The position numbers were made by a program, and so were the translations under genes. The notes under the pieces are model-generated. The model worked only from the letters and a program-made list of their open reading frames with translations. It did no database searches and was not told where the DNA came from. A DNA stretch of 64,000 nucleotides, taken from NCBI RefSeq assembly GCF_902706195.1, contig NZ_CACSJO010000001.1, positions 62,001-126,000 of the forward strand, written 5' to 3'. Below, in pieces: positions 19,219-28,290 of the stretch (position 1 is the first letter of the stretch; the number at the start of each line of letters is the position of its first letter). The DNA is from Novosphingobium sp. 18050 (GTDB taxonomy: Bacteria; Pseudomonadota; Alphaproteobacteria; Sphingomonadales; Sphingomonadaceae).

Positions 19219-19407
19219 ATGACACGCTACCGCTTCGTTACCCCGCACCGCACCGGAAAATGGTACGCCGACCTCAAGACCGCACAGCGCCACGCCTGCG
19301 AGATCGGCGCCGGTTTCCTTGATGAAATGACTGGCCGCTTCGTCGCCTACGTAGAGACGATGCTGGAAACCGCCACCGAGGGACAGGAGCAGGCAGAAGC
19401 GGCCTGA
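19219..19407 (+). CDS. Short soluble protein of unknown function
   Basis: A 62-residue protein, MTRYRFVTPHRTGKWYADL at the start, then an amphipathic helical part (KTAQRHACEIGAGF, ETMLETATEGQEQAEAA). No signal peptide or membrane span. A short family of alphaproteobacterial proteins has this look, but I cannot name it. It has its own upstream gap after the rpsD terminator and ends inside a palindrome. Confidence 0.6.
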   Translation: MTRYRFVTPHRTGKWYADLKTAQRHACEIGAGFLDEMTGRFVAYVETMLETATEGQEQAEAA

Positions 19408-19429
19408 TCGAGCAGGCCGCTTCTGCCTG
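19390..19429. terminator. Perfect palindrome between convergent genes, possible terminator without U-tract
   Basis: Arms 19390-19406 and 19413-19429 form a perfect 17-base-pair stem (CAGGCAGAAGCGGCCTG) with a six-base loop. It includes the end and stop codon of the short unknown gene and lies seven bases before the end of the opposing S9 peptidase gene. No T-run follows on either side, so it may slow or stabilise 3' ends rather than terminate by the standard mechanism. Confidence 0.55.
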
Positions 19430-19435
19430 CTTCGA

Positions 19436-21433
19436 TCAGTTTGCGGGCAGGCCCAGGCTCTTGCGCAGAAATGCATCGCTGCGACCGAGTAGGGTTGTAC
19501 GCGCATCCCCGTCCACCAGTGAATGGGTCAGCCCTGGAAATGTCACCAACTCCACGGATTTGCCTGCAGAACGCAAGCGGCTTTCCATCAACTTCGACTG
19601 TGTCACATCAACATTCAGGTCGAGATCGCCGTGGAACATCAACACCGGCACGGTAATGGATGACGCATTCTGCGCAGGAGATCCTTCCATCACGTGAGGC
19701 CCGTTGCCGATCATCGCGTCTACCTGAACGAAGTTACTGTAGTGCAGGTGGTCATTGCGCATCTTGGCGAGGTCGGTGACCGGAGCGATGGCGACGATCG
19801 CTTTGAACAGCCCAGGATCAAGCACACCCGACTGCAGCGCCGCATATCCGCCGTAGGACCAGCCGACGATGGCGAGTTTGTCACTTGCGGCGACCCCGGT
19901 CGACACCAGCCAGCGACCTGCGGCATCCACGTCACCGATGGCAGTGCGCCAGGACTGGAAGCCGTTCTTCTCGAACCATGCCTCGCCGAAACCTGCCGAA
20001 CCGCGAAAATTAGGCTGCAACACGGCAAAGCCACGTGCAGCGTAGAACTGTACGAGCCAATCAAAGCCCCACTCGTCGCGTGAGGACGGGCCGCCGTGCG
20101 GCATGACGATTGCCGGAAGGTTTTTCCCGTCGCTCCCGGGAGGAACCGTCAGGTATGCAGGGATCATTGTCCCATCGGCAGCCGGGTACTGCACAGGTTT
20201 CATGCGAGCGAGCGTGCGGCCTGCAATGCCCGGCCGAACCGGGACGATTTCTTCCAGCTTGCGCGCCGTCTTGTCGAACATATAGTAGCGGCCGGGATCG
20301 ATGTCGCTTCCCGTAAACAACAGAAATCGGCTCTCGTCAGCGCTGGCATCAAGGAAGCTGAGCGCAGATTCTTGTTCGAAAGCCTTCGAAAGCGACTGGC
20401 GCAGCGCTTTCAATGCCGGATCGAACAGTTCCACCTGACGGTATTCGGATGCAAACGAAGCGCCGACCACCCGCCGCGACCGGCCGATCTGTACCAAGCC
20501 GTCAACATCGATACCGGGTTTGGCGAAAACCAGTTCGCGTGCATCGCTGCCGTCGAGTTTCTTGCGATACAGCGCGGCGAAGCCGTCCTTGTTCTCGAAA
20601 CCGTATACGGCGTCGAGATCGGGGTCGATGGCCACCGGGTTGAAGCCAGAGGTCGTCCCCGAGGGGTTGAACACCACCCGGCTAAGCGAGGACCACCCCC
20701 GTTCGCCCTGCTTGCGATAGGAATAGTCTATGAAACTCTTGTCATAGCCCGTTCCGGAGGTCGGGTTGATACCCATGATCCGGATGCTGCCGCGGCCATC
20801 ACCAATGAAGCTAACGGCATCCGCCACCGGCCTTTCATAGATAGTGCGGCGTAGCGTGCGAACATTCACGCTTTCCACCCCAAGCCCTTCGGCCGAGGAC
20901 GCCATGCGGGTGCCGGTGCCGTTCTCGGGCACGAACTGGCGCAGCATCAGCACTTCGCCAGGATTTTTCCCCTGCCAGTCTATGACGTCGCCGCCATACC
21001 AGGTGAAACCCAATGCGCGGTCGGCCTCAGACGGGGTCAGTATCTTCGCCGGACTACCGTCGACACCAATCACGATCTGCCGATTAAATCTTACGATCTG
21101 CCCGGTCGCGTTGCTGGTAATCGCGATAACGCAGATCAGTTGATCATCCGTCGGCCATGAACAATGGCCCACCCTTTCGCCCGGACGGGTTACAGTGAGG
21201 ATCGGTCTCGCTTGCCCCCCTTTTGCGAAATCGACCAACGTAATGACATCGCCGCGCCCTTTGTAGGGCTGGACGAAAGCGATCATGGTGCCGCCCGGCG
21301 AAAGGCTGATGTCGCTGACCGCCTCGCGCTGGCCGAATGCTGCCGCGACTTGCGCCGCATCTTCAGCCTGCCCCGCTCCAGCGCACCCAAACCCCATCGC
21401 CAGCGATGTCGCTGCCATGAATATATTTCGCAT
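19436..21433 (-). CDS. S9 family serine peptidase (prolyl-oligopeptidase/DAP class), secreted
   Basis: I start at MRNIFMAATSLAMGFGCAG, which gives a signal peptide ending near AGQAED; the longer frame has no such feature. The 665-residue enzyme has an N-terminal beta-propeller-like region (to about residue 400) and a C-terminal alpha/beta hydrolase domain. The nucleophile serine is in GWSYGGYAALQ, followed by an aspartate in HGDLDLNVDV and a histidine in GLTHSLVDG. Such enzymes cleave peptides in the periplasm. The closest class is acylaminoacyl/dipeptidyl peptidase; the exact specificity cannot be read from sequence. Confidence 0.92.
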   Translation of the reverse strand: MRNIFMAATSLAMGFGCAGAGQAEDAAQVAAAFGQREAVSDISLSPGGTMIAFVQPYKGRGDVITLVDFAKGGQARPILTVTRPGERVGHCSWPTDDQLICVIAITSNATGQIVRFNRQIVIGVDGSPAKILTPSEADRALGFTWYGGDVIDWQGKNPGEVLMLRQFVPENGTGTRMASSAEGLGVESVNVRTLRRTIYERPVADAVSFIGDGRGSIRIMGINPTSGTGYDKSFIDYSYRKQGERGWSSLSRVVFNPSGTTSGFNPVAIDPDLDAVYGFENKDGFAALYRKKLDGSDARELVFAKPGIDVDGLVQIGRSRRVVGASFASEYRQVELFDPALKALRQSLSKAFEQESALSFLDASADESRFLLFTGSDIDPGRYYMFDKTARKLEEIVPVRPGIAGRTLARMKPVQYPAADGTMIPAYLTVPPGSDGKNLPAIVMPHGGPSSRDEWGFDWLVQFYAARGFAVLQPNFRGSAGFGEAWFEKNGFQSWRTAIGDVDAAGRWLVSTGVAASDKLAIVGWSYGGYAALQSGVLDPGLFKAIVAIAPVTDLAKMRNDHLHYSNFVQVDAMIGNGPHVMEGSPAQNASSITVPVLMFHGDLDLNVDVTQSKLMESRLRSAGKSVELVTFPGLTHSLVDGDARTTLLGRSDAFLRKSLGLPAN

Positions 21434-21504
21434 TGATGTGCCCCCCTGCCCAATTTCGGCCGTCACGCTAGTAGGAGCACATCCATGTTTCCAGAATTTC
21501 CGCT

Positions 21505-22635
21505 TCATTCCTTGCGGAAATAATCCCGTCGGAAGTCCACGGTGAAGGCCGCGAAGCGTTGCTCTGCGATCGCATCGCGCATGCCCTGCATCAGTTGCTG
21601 GTAGAACGAGATGTTATGCTCGGTCAGCAGCATCGCGCCGAGCATCTCGCCCGCCTTGATGAGGTGGTGGAGGTAAGCGCGGGTATAAGTTCCGCATGTC
21701 GGGCAGGAGCAGCGCGGATCGACCGGGCCGGTGTCCTCGGCATGGCGGGCGTTGCGCATGTTGAGGGGACCGCCCCAGGTGAAGGCCTGACCGTTGCGAC
21801 CTGAGCGGGTGGGCAGCACGCAGTCGAACATGTCTACCCCGCGCTCTACCGCGCCAACGAGGTCGTCGGGCTTACCGACGCCCATCAGGTATCGCGGGCG
21901 GTCTGCCGGAAGCTGGCCGGGCGCGAAATCCAGGGTATTGAACATCGCCTCCTGACCCTCGCCCACCGCCAGGCCGCCGATGGCATAGCCGTCGAAGCCG
22001 ATCTCGCTCAGCGCATCGGCACTGGTCTTGCGCAGGCTTTCATCCAGCGCACCCTGCTGAATGCCGAACAGCGCGGAGGCTTCAGCATGGTCGCCGCCCG
22101 CGTTAAACGCCTCGCGGCTGCGCTTTGCCCAGCGCATCGACATTTCCATAGAGCGGGCGATGACGTCGCGGGGCTGGTCGATCTTGGGGCACTCATCGAA
22201 ACACATCACGATGTCCGAACCCAGCAGGCGCTGGATTTCCATCGACCGCTCCGGGCTGAGCATATGCCGCGAGCCGTCAATGTGGCTGGCGAACGTAACG
22301 CCCTCCTCGGTAATCTTGCGCAGCTCGGAAAGGCTCATCACCTGGTAACCGCCGCTGTCCGTCAGGATCGGGCGGTCCCAGTTCATGAACTTGTGCAGGC
22401 CGCCAAGGCGCGCCATGCGTTCGGCGCCGGGGCGCAGCATGAGATGATAGGTGTTGCCCAGGATGATGTCGGCGCCGGTGGCGCGCACATCCTGCGGCTT
22501 CATAGCCTTGACCGTAGCGGCGGTGCCGACCGGCATGAAAGCGGGCGTGCGGATTTCGCCGCGGCGCATCTGAATGACGCCGGTGCGGGCCTTGCCTTCG
22601 GTGGCGTGGATGGTGAACTGGAAACGGGGCTTCAT
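21505..22635 (-). CDS. tgt: tRNA-guanine transglycosylase
   Basis: Tgt exchanges guanine-34 for preQ1 in tRNAs with GUN anticodons, the key step of queuosine synthesis. The 376-residue protein has [28 protein letters not shown] (active-site Asp), IGGLAVGEG, the nucleophile region [14 protein letters not shown] and the zinc site CSCPTCGTY with a later His in [11 protein letters not shown]. It precedes the S9 peptidase on the same strand with a 71-base gap. queA, its usual neighbour, is absent here. Confidence 0.97.
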   Translation of the reverse strand: MKPRFQFTIHATEGKARTGVIQMRRGEIRTPAFMPVGTAATVKAMKPQDVRATGADIILGNTYHLMLRPGAERMARLGGLHKFMNWDRPILTDSGGYQVMSLSELRKITEEGVTFASHIDGSRHMLSPERSMEIQRLLGSDIVMCFDECPKIDQPRDVIARSMEMSMRWAKRSREAFNAGGDHAEASALFGIQQGALDESLRKTSADALSEIGFDGYAIGGLAVGEGQEAMFNTLDFAPGQLPADRPRYLMGVGKPDDLVGAVERGVDMFDCVLPTRSGRNGQAFTWGGPLNMRNARHAEDTGPVDPRCSCPTCGTYTRAYLHHLIKAGEMLGAMLLTEHNISFYQQLMQGMRDAIAEQRFAAFTVDFRRDYFRKE

Positions 22636-22654
22636 GCCCCGCCCGTTACATTCA

Positions 22655-23686
22655 TCAGAAGCCGTAGACCAGTGAGAAGCGCGAAATCGTGTCGGTCTTG
22701 AGCGAACCTGCCGGCGGCGAGGTTTCGTGCTCGATCGCGTAGGACAGTTTGGCCTTCAGGCGCTTGCTCATCGCCGTCTCCAGCGCAGTGAGCGACGTGA
22801 AGGTGCTGTTGTCCGACCCGATATAGCTGCTGGCGTCCTGGCTCAGCTTGATCGTCGAGTTGATCTTCCAATCGAAATCGATCGAAGTGAGGACCGACCA
22901 CGTTGTCTCGTTTGGCTCGTCCACATAGTTGACGCGGCGCACGGCAGGGCCCGCCTCCAGCGAAAGCGTCATGGTTCGGCCATTGAGCACGCGGTAACCA
23001 AGACCGCCCGAGAGGGTGTAGCGATCCTCGAAACCCTGGATCCGGTCGCGTTCATACTGAGTCCGCGCGTAGGTAAAGAAACCGTCGTTCAGAGTGTAAC
23101 GCGGCTGGTAGCTGGCAGAATACTGTTCCCGTGTGACGACGCCGCGATCTTCCTGATAATCGGCGCGGGCCTGCACGATGTGCTCCCACTCGATACCCTT
23201 GCGGTTGAAGTTGAGGGCAGCAGTAAAGCCGAAGTTATCCGTGTTGCCGGTGGAGCGAAAGGCGCCCAGTTCGATCTGGCCCTTCCACAGTTCCAGCGGG
23301 CCGGAGGCACGGATGCGCGCCAGTTCGGCCTCCGTCTTGGCGGCAAGCTCCTTTGCCCGGCGGTCAAGGTAGGCGCGGTGCAGGCCTTTGATCTCGTCCT
23401 TGTCGTAAGGCTGGGTCGCCTGCGCGAACTTTACCATCGCGGCAACCGCGGCGCTGTCGTCGGTCTTCATCGCCTCGTCGAGCATCGCACGCACCTGTTT
23501 CGCCATATGCGGCGGCCCCACCGGTACGAAGGGCACGAACTCGGGATAAGTGGGCAGATCGAGTTCAAGCGGCGGCGGCGGCACATCGGGCAGCAGCACA
23601 AGCTGCTCCTCCGGCTCCTGCGCGTGGACGGGAACGGCAAACAACAGGATGGGGAGGCTGGCGAGAACCCGGCGGCGCATCGTCAT
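22655..23686 (-). CDS. DUF481 family outer-membrane protein
   Basis: I start at [16 protein letters not shown], giving a signal peptide cleaved after VHAQ. The 343-residue protein has a Pro-rich, then helical region (about 25-125), then a beta-rich domain with [20 protein letters not shown] and ending in SRFSLVYGF. The DUF481 family (YdiY type, often called salt-induced outer membrane protein) forms a small beta-barrel, and the C-terminal Phe fits barrel insertion. Function is unknown. The gene begins about 18 bases after the ABC permease gene ends and may share its transcript. Confidence 0.88.
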   Translation of the reverse strand: MTMRRRVLASLPILLFAVPVHAQEPEEQLVLLPDVPPPPLELDLPTYPEFVPFVPVGPPHMAKQVRAMLDEAMKTDDSAAVAAMVKFAQATQPYDKDEIKGLHRAYLDRRAKELAAKTEAELARIRASGPLELWKGQIELGAFRSTGNTDNFGFTAALNFNRKGIEWEHIVQARADYQEDRGVVTREQYSASYQPRYTLNDGFFTYARTQYERDRIQGFEDRYTLSGGLGYRVLNGRTMTLSLEAGPAVRRVNYVDEPNETTWSVLTSIDFDWKINSTIKLSQDASSYIGSDNSTFTSLTALETAMSKRLKAKLSYAIEHETSPPAGSLKTDTISRFSLVYGF

Positions 23687-23703
23687 AGCAGTAACGTAAC
23701 CGG

Positions 23704-24477
23704 TCATGTGCGCAGGCGCCACCCCGTACGGAACACCCAGCTGATGAAACCAACACAAATTACGAGGAAAAGCAGCGTCAAAGCGACCGAAAGTCCGATC
23801 GGAACGTCTGAAGTACCGTAGAACGTCCAGCGCAGACCATTGACGAGATAGACGATAGGATTGGCCATCGCCACCGAGCGCCAGGGCTCGGGCAACGTGT
23901 CGATCGAATAAAAGGTGCCGCCCAGGAACGTCAGCGGCGTGAGGATCAGCATCGGCACGATCGTCAGCTTTTCGAAGCTGTCCGCCCAGATGCCCAGTAT
24001 GAACCCAAACAGCGAGAAGCTGGCTGACACCAGCAGGATATAGCAGAACGCATAGAACGGATGCGCGATCGAATAATCGACGCAGAAGCTGGCAGTCACC
24101 AGGATGATCGCCGCCAGAATCAGCGACTTGGTGGCCGCTGCACCAACGAAGCCGACCAGCGTCTCGCCCACGCCCACTGGCGCCGAGAGCAATTCATAGA
24201 TCGCGCCGGTAAAGCGCGGCATATAGATGCCGAAGCTGGCGTTGGACGTGCTTTCGCCCAGGATCGTGAGCAGCAGCAGGCCGGGGACGATGAAGGCGCC
24301 GTAGTTCACCCCGCCGACGCCGCCGCTCATCTGGCTGCCGATGGCAGCGCCGAAGACGACGAAGTAGAGCGTGGTGGTCAGCACGGGCGCCAGGATCGAC
24401 TGCATCGCCGTGCGGAAGGCCCGCATCAGTTCCTGCTTGTAGATCGTCCAGGCGGAGCGAGGATTGAACAGGCTCAT
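23704..24477 (-). CDS. ABC-2 type transporter, permease subunit
   Basis: 257 residues with about six membrane spans (APVLTTTLYFVVFGAAIGSQ, YGAFIVPGLLLLTILGES, NPIVYLVNGLRWTFYGTSD). The SDSFEKLTIVPMLILTPLTF region and the closing amphipathic part are characteristic of ABC-2 exporters of the NodJ/YadH group. The ATG overlaps the ATPase stop by four bases, so the two subunits are translationally coupled. The substrate is not evident; related pairs export polysaccharides, drugs or unknown compounds. Confidence 0.92.
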   Translation of the reverse strand: MSLFNPRSAWTIYKQELMRAFRTAMQSILAPVLTTTLYFVVFGAAIGSQMSGGVGGVNYGAFIVPGLLLLTILGESTSNASFGIYMPRFTGAIYELLSAPVGVGETLVGFVGAAATKSLILAAIILVTASFCVDYSIAHPFYAFCYILLVSASFSLFGFILGIWADSFEKLTIVPMLILTPLTFLGGTFYSIDTLPEPWRSVAMANPIVYLVNGLRWTFYGTSDVPIGLSVALTLLFLVICVGFISWVFRTGWRLRT

Positions 24478-25430
24478 GCGGCGGCTCCCTGCATTTCGGG
24501 GCCTTCGAGGAGGTTCACGAAGATGTCTTCCAGGCTGGATTCGTGGATGTCGATGGCGGTGTAGTCGATACCCGCCCGCGTCAGCGCCTTGGTCAGTTCG
24601 GCGACCTCTGCCGTGCCCGAGGAACTGCCCTCCCCGCCGCCGCCGCGATAGCACAGCACGCGGCCTTCCTCGATCAGCGAGACCGGGTAGGCGGACAGCG
24701 CTTCGGGCACTTCGGTGAGCGGGCTGGCCAGTGTGATCAGCGCTTCGGTGCGGCCTAGGCGTTCCATCATCGCCGCTTTCTCGTCGACCATCAGGATTTC
24801 ACCGCCGCGGATCACGCCGACACGGTCGGCCATTTCCTCGGCTTCCTCGATATAGTGGGTGGTGAGAATCACCGTGGTCCCGCGTTCGCGCAGCAGGGCG
24901 ATCTGCTTCCACATGTCGCGGCGCAGTTCGACGTCGACGCCGGCGGTCGGCTCGTCGAGGAACAGCAGTTCCGGTTCATGCGCCAATGCCTTAGCGATCA
25001 GGACGCGTCGCTTCATGCCGCCCGAAAGCGTGCGAATCTGCGCGTCGCGCTTTTCCCAGAGGCTAAGCGCGCGCAGGATTTCCTCGATCAGCGCCGGATT
25101 GGGTGGCAAGCCGAACAGCCCGCGCGAGTGGTTTACCGAGCGCAGCACCGGCTCGAACATGTCGGTCGCCAGTTCCTGCGGCACCAGGCCGACTCGGGCG
25201 CGAAGGCGACGCCAGTGCTTGCCCATATCCTCACCGAAGGCGTGGATGGTGCCGGACGTGGGCCGGACCAGCCCGCAAACCGCGCCAATCAGCGTAGTCT
25301 TGCCGGCACCATTGGGGCCGAGAAGCGCGAAGATCTCGCCCTTGTTGATACTGAGGTCCACGCCCTTCAGCGCGGTGAAGCCGCCCTTGTACGTCTTCGT
25401 CAGGCCGCGAATTTCGAGGATAGGTTGCAT
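24474..25430 (-). CDS. ABC transporter ATP-binding subunit
   Basis: I start at [17 protein letters not shown]. The 318-residue protein has Walker [12 protein letters not shown] (about 34-44), the signature [18 protein letters not shown], Walker [14 protein letters not shown] and the switch histidine in [12 protein letters not shown]. The C-terminal 90 residues form the extension seen in ABC-2 exporter ATPases (YadG/CcmA-like). It powers the permease encoded immediately downstream. Upstream the transcript starts near 25.5 kb, before the tRNA gene. Confidence 0.95.
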   Translation of the reverse strand: MQPILEIRGLTKTYKGGFTALKGVDLSINKGEIFALLGPNGAGKTTLIGAVCGLVRPTSGTIHAFGEDMGKHWRRLRARVGLVPQELATDMFEPVLRSVNHSRGLFGLPPNPALIEEILRALSLWEKRDAQIRTLSGGMKRRVLIAKALAHEPELLFLDEPTAGVDVELRRDMWKQIALLRERGTTVILTTHYIEEAEEMADRVGVIRGGEILMVDEKAAMMERLGRTEALITLASPLTEVPEALSAYPVSLIEEGRVLCYRGGGGEGSSSGTAEVAELTKALTRAGIDYTAIDIHESSLEDIFVNLLEGPEMQGAAA

Positions 25431-25657
25431 GTGCGAATGAATGGGGCGGAAACGTCCCCGTTCCAACCCCCCTGACACATAATTTGTCCGATAATTGAGG
25501 ACGGTTCGGGCTTGTCGGGGAATCAGGCCGCAGGATCATGACACATGGCGGGTCAGCTCAGTTTGCATCGCCATATGCCAATGCATATGCCGAACCGAAA
25601 AGAACGGACACGGCGGCCCCACGGTCGCTGTATAAGGCGCTATTTTCTATTATTTTT

Positions 25658-25734
25658 TGGTGCACCCGACGGGATTCGAACCCATGGCCCCCAGATTAGG
25701 AATCTGGTGCTCTATCCGGCTGAGCTACGGGTGC
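25658..25734 (-). tRNA. tRNA-Arg (anticodon CCU)
   Basis: Read on the minus strand, a full cloverleaf of 77 bases: acceptor GCACCCG paired with CGGGTGC, D arm GCTCAGCCGGATAGAGC, anticodon stem CCAGA/TCTGG enclosing loop TTCCTAA (anticodon CCT, reading AGG), T arm with GGTTCGAATCC, discriminator A and an encoded CCA. It reads a rare Arg codon in a GC-rich genome. Confidence 0.96.
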
Positions 25735-25744
25735 ACGCGGGGGC

Positions 25745-25773
25745 GTCCTAGCTTGCGTGCGGCTGCTTGGCAA
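25745..25773 (-). promoter_or_regulatory. Probable promoter of the tRNA-Arg gene
   Basis: On the minus strand TTGCCA (25768-25773), 17 bases, then TAGGAC (25745-25750), which puts transcription start a few bases before the tRNA 5' end. The -10 is non-consensus, as is common in this group. Confidence 0.45.
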
Positions 25774-25799
25774 TCGCCCGAAAGCGAGAACGCAGAGGT

Positions 25800-26309
25800 T
25801 CAGTTTGCCTGCTCGGGCGGGATTACCGCAAACGGCAGCGGCATCACCGCAATACCTTCCTCCAGCAGCTCCTTCGCTTCGCCCAAAGTCGCCTGGCCGT
25901 GTATCGTCTCGGTATCACGCTCGCCGTAATGCATGGCGCGTGCTTCCTTCACAAAACTCTCGCCGGCATTGCGCGAGGACTTGAGCGCTTCGGCCTGCAT
26001 TTTCGCCAGCGCCTGCATCATCTGGACTGCCTGAGGCGGCAGCGGCGCGTTGGCCATCGGTGCGGGCGTCGGCGGCGTCGGAGCGGCCGGGACCGGCGAC
26101 TGGCGGCGCGGAGCGGGAGCCGCTTCCGCCAATTGGTTGCCTTTGCGAGCAAGGCGAGGAGCCTGCACGGCTTTGCCGACATCTCCCGATCCGCATTGCG
26201 GGCAGGACACCAGGCCCCGCTCCTGCTGACGCAGGAAAGCGTCCGAAGACTTGAACCAGCCTTCGAATCGATGCTGCCCCGTGCGGCATTCCAGGTCGTA
26301 GACGATCAT
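25800..26309 (-). CDS. DUF1178 family protein
   Basis: 169 residues. The start MIVYDLECRTGQHRFEGWF and the zinc-ribbon-like CPQCGSGDVGKAVQAPR (with an upstream LECRTG Cys) are hallmarks of DUF1178. The middle is Pro/Ala-rich, and the C-terminal helical part ends PFAVIPPEQAN. The function of the family is unknown; a metal-binding role is inferred from the Cys pairs. It is the last of the leftward grxC / amidase / DUF1178 group, 8 bases after the amidase stop, an order widely kept in alphaproteobacteria. Confidence 0.9.
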   Translation of the reverse strand: MIVYDLECRTGQHRFEGWFKSSDAFLRQQERGLVSCPQCGSGDVGKAVQAPRLARKGNQLAEAAPAPRRQSPVPAAPTPPTPAPMANAPLPPQAVQMMQALAKMQAEALKSSRNAGESFVKEARAMHYGERDTETIHGQATLGEAKELLEEGIAVMPLPFAVIPPEQAN

Positions 26310-26317
26310 GGCTATTG

Positions 26318-27145
26318 CTATGTGGCGATAGTGCGACGGTTGGCAAGGCTGGGCAGCTGCGCCCGCACCGCGGATATCCGATCGCGATCGAGATCGACGA
26401 AGGCAAGGCCTGCGCTTCCCCCGTCATCAGCCCCGCCCATGTCGAGCAGCACTGCGCCCCAGGGATCGATGGCAAGCGAGTGCCCATACGTCTCGCGCCC
26501 GTCCTCATGGGTGCCGACTTGCGCGGCGGAGAGGACGTAGGCGCTTGCCTCCACGGCGCGTGCGCGCTGCATGAGGTGCCAGTGAGCCTTGCCCGTGGGC
26601 ACCGTGAAGGCGGCGGGGATCGCGATGACATCGCAACCCGAACGGCCCAGCGCCTCGAACAGCGCGGGGAAACGCACGTCGTAGCAGATCGCCAGGCCCA
26701 GGCGGCCGACCGGGGTTTCCACCGTCACCACCTCATCGCCGGCGGTATAGGCGTTCGATTCGCGCCAGGATTCGCCCGTCGCGAGGTCCACGTCAAACAT
26801 GTGCATCTTGTCGTAGCGGGCGCGCACTTCGCCGTTGTCATCGATCACGAAGGCGCGGTTCGCCCATTTGCCGTCGCCGCGTTCGATGGCGAGCGAGCCG
26901 ATGTGGACCCATATGCCTTCACGTCGCGCGGCCTCCCGGACGGCGGCAAGAACCACGTCGTCTGCCTCGCTGCGGATCGACAGCTTGCCGCGCTCGCGCT
27001 TGCGGTCGAGCAGGCCGGACATCTCGGGCGTGAACAGCATGGCCGCTCCGCCCTCCCGCGCCTGCGCCGCCGCCCCGGCGATGGTGGCGGCGTTGGCCTC
27101 CGGGTCGATGCCCGTCGTCATCTGCAGCAGCGCGGCGCGGATCAT
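26318..27145 (-). CDS. Carbon-nitrogen hydrolase (nitrilase family, Nit/omega-amidase type)
   Basis: 275 residues with the Glu-Lys-Cys catalytic triad of the nitrilase superfamily: E41 (LFTPEMSG), K113 (RYDKMHMFD) and C154 (LAICYDVRFP). The spacing matches the Nit1/NitFhit-like amidase branch, which hydrolyses deaminated glutathione in better-studied members. The pairing with grxC just upstream (5-base gap) supports a thiol-metabolism setting, but that is inference. Cytoplasmic. Confidence 0.9.
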   Translation of the reverse strand: MIRAALLQMTTGIDPEANAATIAGAAAQAREGGAAMLFTPEMSGLLDRKRERGKLSIRSEADDVVLAAVREAARREGIWVHIGSLAIERGDGKWANRAFVIDDNGEVRARYDKMHMFDVDLATGESWRESNAYTAGDEVVTVETPVGRLGLAICYDVRFPALFEALGRSGCDVIAIPAAFTVPTGKAHWHLMQRARAVEASAYVLSAAQVGTHEDGRETYGHSLAIDPWGAVLLDMGGADDGGSAGLAFVDLDRDRISAVRAQLPSLANRRTIAT

Positions 27146-27150
27146 CTGCG

Positions 27151-27414
27151 TCAGAGCCCGAGGATGGCGTCGAGCTTGCCCTCACGGTCAAGCGCATTGA
27201 TGTCGTCGAAGCCGCCATAGGCCTTGTCATCCACCAGCACCTGCGGGACCGTGGCGGCGCCGGGCACGCGCTCCACCATCTCGGCACGCTTCGGGCCGCC
27301 CATGGTCACGTCGTATTCCTCGTACGTCACGCCTTTGCCGTCGAGCAAACCCTTGGCGGCGACGCAGTAGGGGCAACCCCACTTGGTGTAGATCTCGATC
27401 CTGGGCGTGCTCAT
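27151..27414 (-). CDS. grxC: Glutaredoxin 3
   Basis: An 87-residue thioredoxin-fold oxidoreductase using glutathione. The CPYC redox motif is at C14/C17 (YTKWGCPYCVAAKGLL), the cis-proline is in AATVPQVLVDD, and the GG glutathione contact is in AYGGFDDINAL. I start at MSTPRIEIYTKWG. It is the first gene of the group with the amidase and DUF1178, and it diverges from hsp20; both upstream regions contain CTTGAA-like sequences. Confidence 0.95.
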   Translation of the reverse strand: MSTPRIEIYTKWGCPYCVAAKGLLDGKGVTYEEYDVTMGGPKRAEMVERVPGAATVPQVLVDDKAYGGFDDINALDREGKLDAILGL

Positions 27415-27454
27415 ACGATACTCCTTCAAGAACGCTCTGGTTCAAGGTGCGACC

Positions 27455-27481
27455 CTTGAAAGGGCGGGCAGCTAACATATC
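27455..27481 (+). promoter_or_regulatory. Sigma32-like heat-shock promoter for hsp20
   Basis: ACCCTTGAAAG (core CTTGAA 27455-27460) matches the sigma32 -35 consensus, followed at 12-14 bases by TAACATATC (27473-27481), which fits the CCCCATNTA-type -10 only in its CAT-T part. It would start a transcript carrying about 100 bases of leader with the RNA thermometer. Confidence 0.55.
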
Positions 27482-27494
27482 TAGTGTGGCGAGT

Positions 27495-27584
27495 CATGGC
27501 CCGCCATGGGGATGGCTCGATCGACGAGGTGCCGGGTTGCCGGGCCTCACCCTTACGAAGATTGCTCATTTGAGGATTTTTGTC
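27495..27584 (+). promoter_or_regulatory. ROSE-type RNA thermometer in the hsp20 5' leader
   Basis: The last hairpin reads ATTGCTCATTTGAGGATTT (27561-27579): the conserved TTGCT of ROSE elements faces the Shine-Dalgarno AGGA, hiding it at low temperature. Two upstream hairpins are visible, CATGG-CCCG-CCATG (27495-27508) and GAGG..CCGG / CCGG..CCTC (27526-27548). ROSE elements control small heat-shock genes in rhizobia and other proteobacteria, so position and core fit well. Confidence 0.8.
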
Positions 27585-28058
27585 ATGAACCGTATCGATT
27601 TTTCGCCCTACCGCCGCACCATGGTCGGTTTCGACCGCTTGTTCGACATGATCGAGAACCAGGGACGCGCTCAGGCCGGCGACAAGTACCCCCCCTTCAA
27701 CATCGAACGCCGGGCCGCAGATGCCTACCGCATCACGCTGGCCATCGCAGGCTTCAAGCCCGCCGATATCGACATCACCGCGCAAGCCAACCTGCTGGTG
27801 GTCAAGGGCAACAAGCCCGATGAACTCGCCGAGGGCGAATACCTGCACGTCGGCATCGCCCAGCGCGGGTTCGAACGCCGATTCGAACTGGCAGACTATG
27901 TGCGCGTAGACGCTGCGGAGCTTGCTGACGGCCTGCTCGTGATCGACCTCGTCCGCGAGGTGCCCGAAGCGATGAAGCCTAAGAAAATCGCGATTGGCGG
28001 CAACCGCCTGACCGTCGTCGAAACTGACGCCGGCGAGGATAGCACCGCCGCAGCGTAA
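27585..28058 (+). CDS. Small heat-shock protein (Hsp20/IbpA type)
   Basis: An ATP-independent holdase that keeps unfolding proteins soluble. I start at MNRIDFSPYRRTMVGFDRLF, 8 bases after the AGGA of the thermometer. The 157-residue protein has a short N-terminal arm, an alpha-crystallin domain about residues 35-130 (PPFNIERRAADAYRITLAIA, ERRFELADYVRV) and a C-terminal region with the KKIAIG hydrophobic motif in place of IXI. Sequence style is that of the alphaproteobacterial class A (IbpA/HspA). Expression is expected to rise on heating through the sigma32-like promoter and the ROSE leader. Confidence 0.95.
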   Translation: MNRIDFSPYRRTMVGFDRLFDMIENQGRAQAGDKYPPFNIERRAADAYRITLAIAGFKPADIDITAQANLLVVKGNKPDELAEGEYLHVGIAQRGFERRFELADYVRVDAAELADGLLVIDLVREVPEAMKPKKIAIGGNRLTVVETDAGEDSTAAA

Positions 28059-28136
28059 GGCGCTCAGCGAAAGACGGGCAGGCAAAGCGCGCGCATTCGT
28101 CCCTTTGTGCGCGTGCCCTGACTGATCCGTCCCCGA

Positions 28137-28166
28137 GGGCGGCCCGCGTGACCGGGCCGCCCTTTT
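28137..28166 (+). terminator. Rho-independent terminator after hsp20
   Basis: Stem GGGCGGCCCG / CGGGCCGCCC (28137-28146 with 28153-28162), six-base loop, then TTTT. It isolates hsp20 from the following transporter gene. Confidence 0.88.
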
Positions 28167-28290
28167 CGCATGTCCGGTTGCTAGTCGCGCACGGATCTTC
28201 GCGCATTGCGCATTCAACAAAGCGCTATTTTTTCTCGCCCACTGCCGGCCGCTGTCCTAGCCCAGCGTTTTTACGCTCAGGAGTGCGCGC

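Noticed and set aside
25658..25734. tRNA-Arg as the prophage attachment site
   Set aside because: It is 28 kb from the integrase and no phage genes or repeated tRNA end lie near it.
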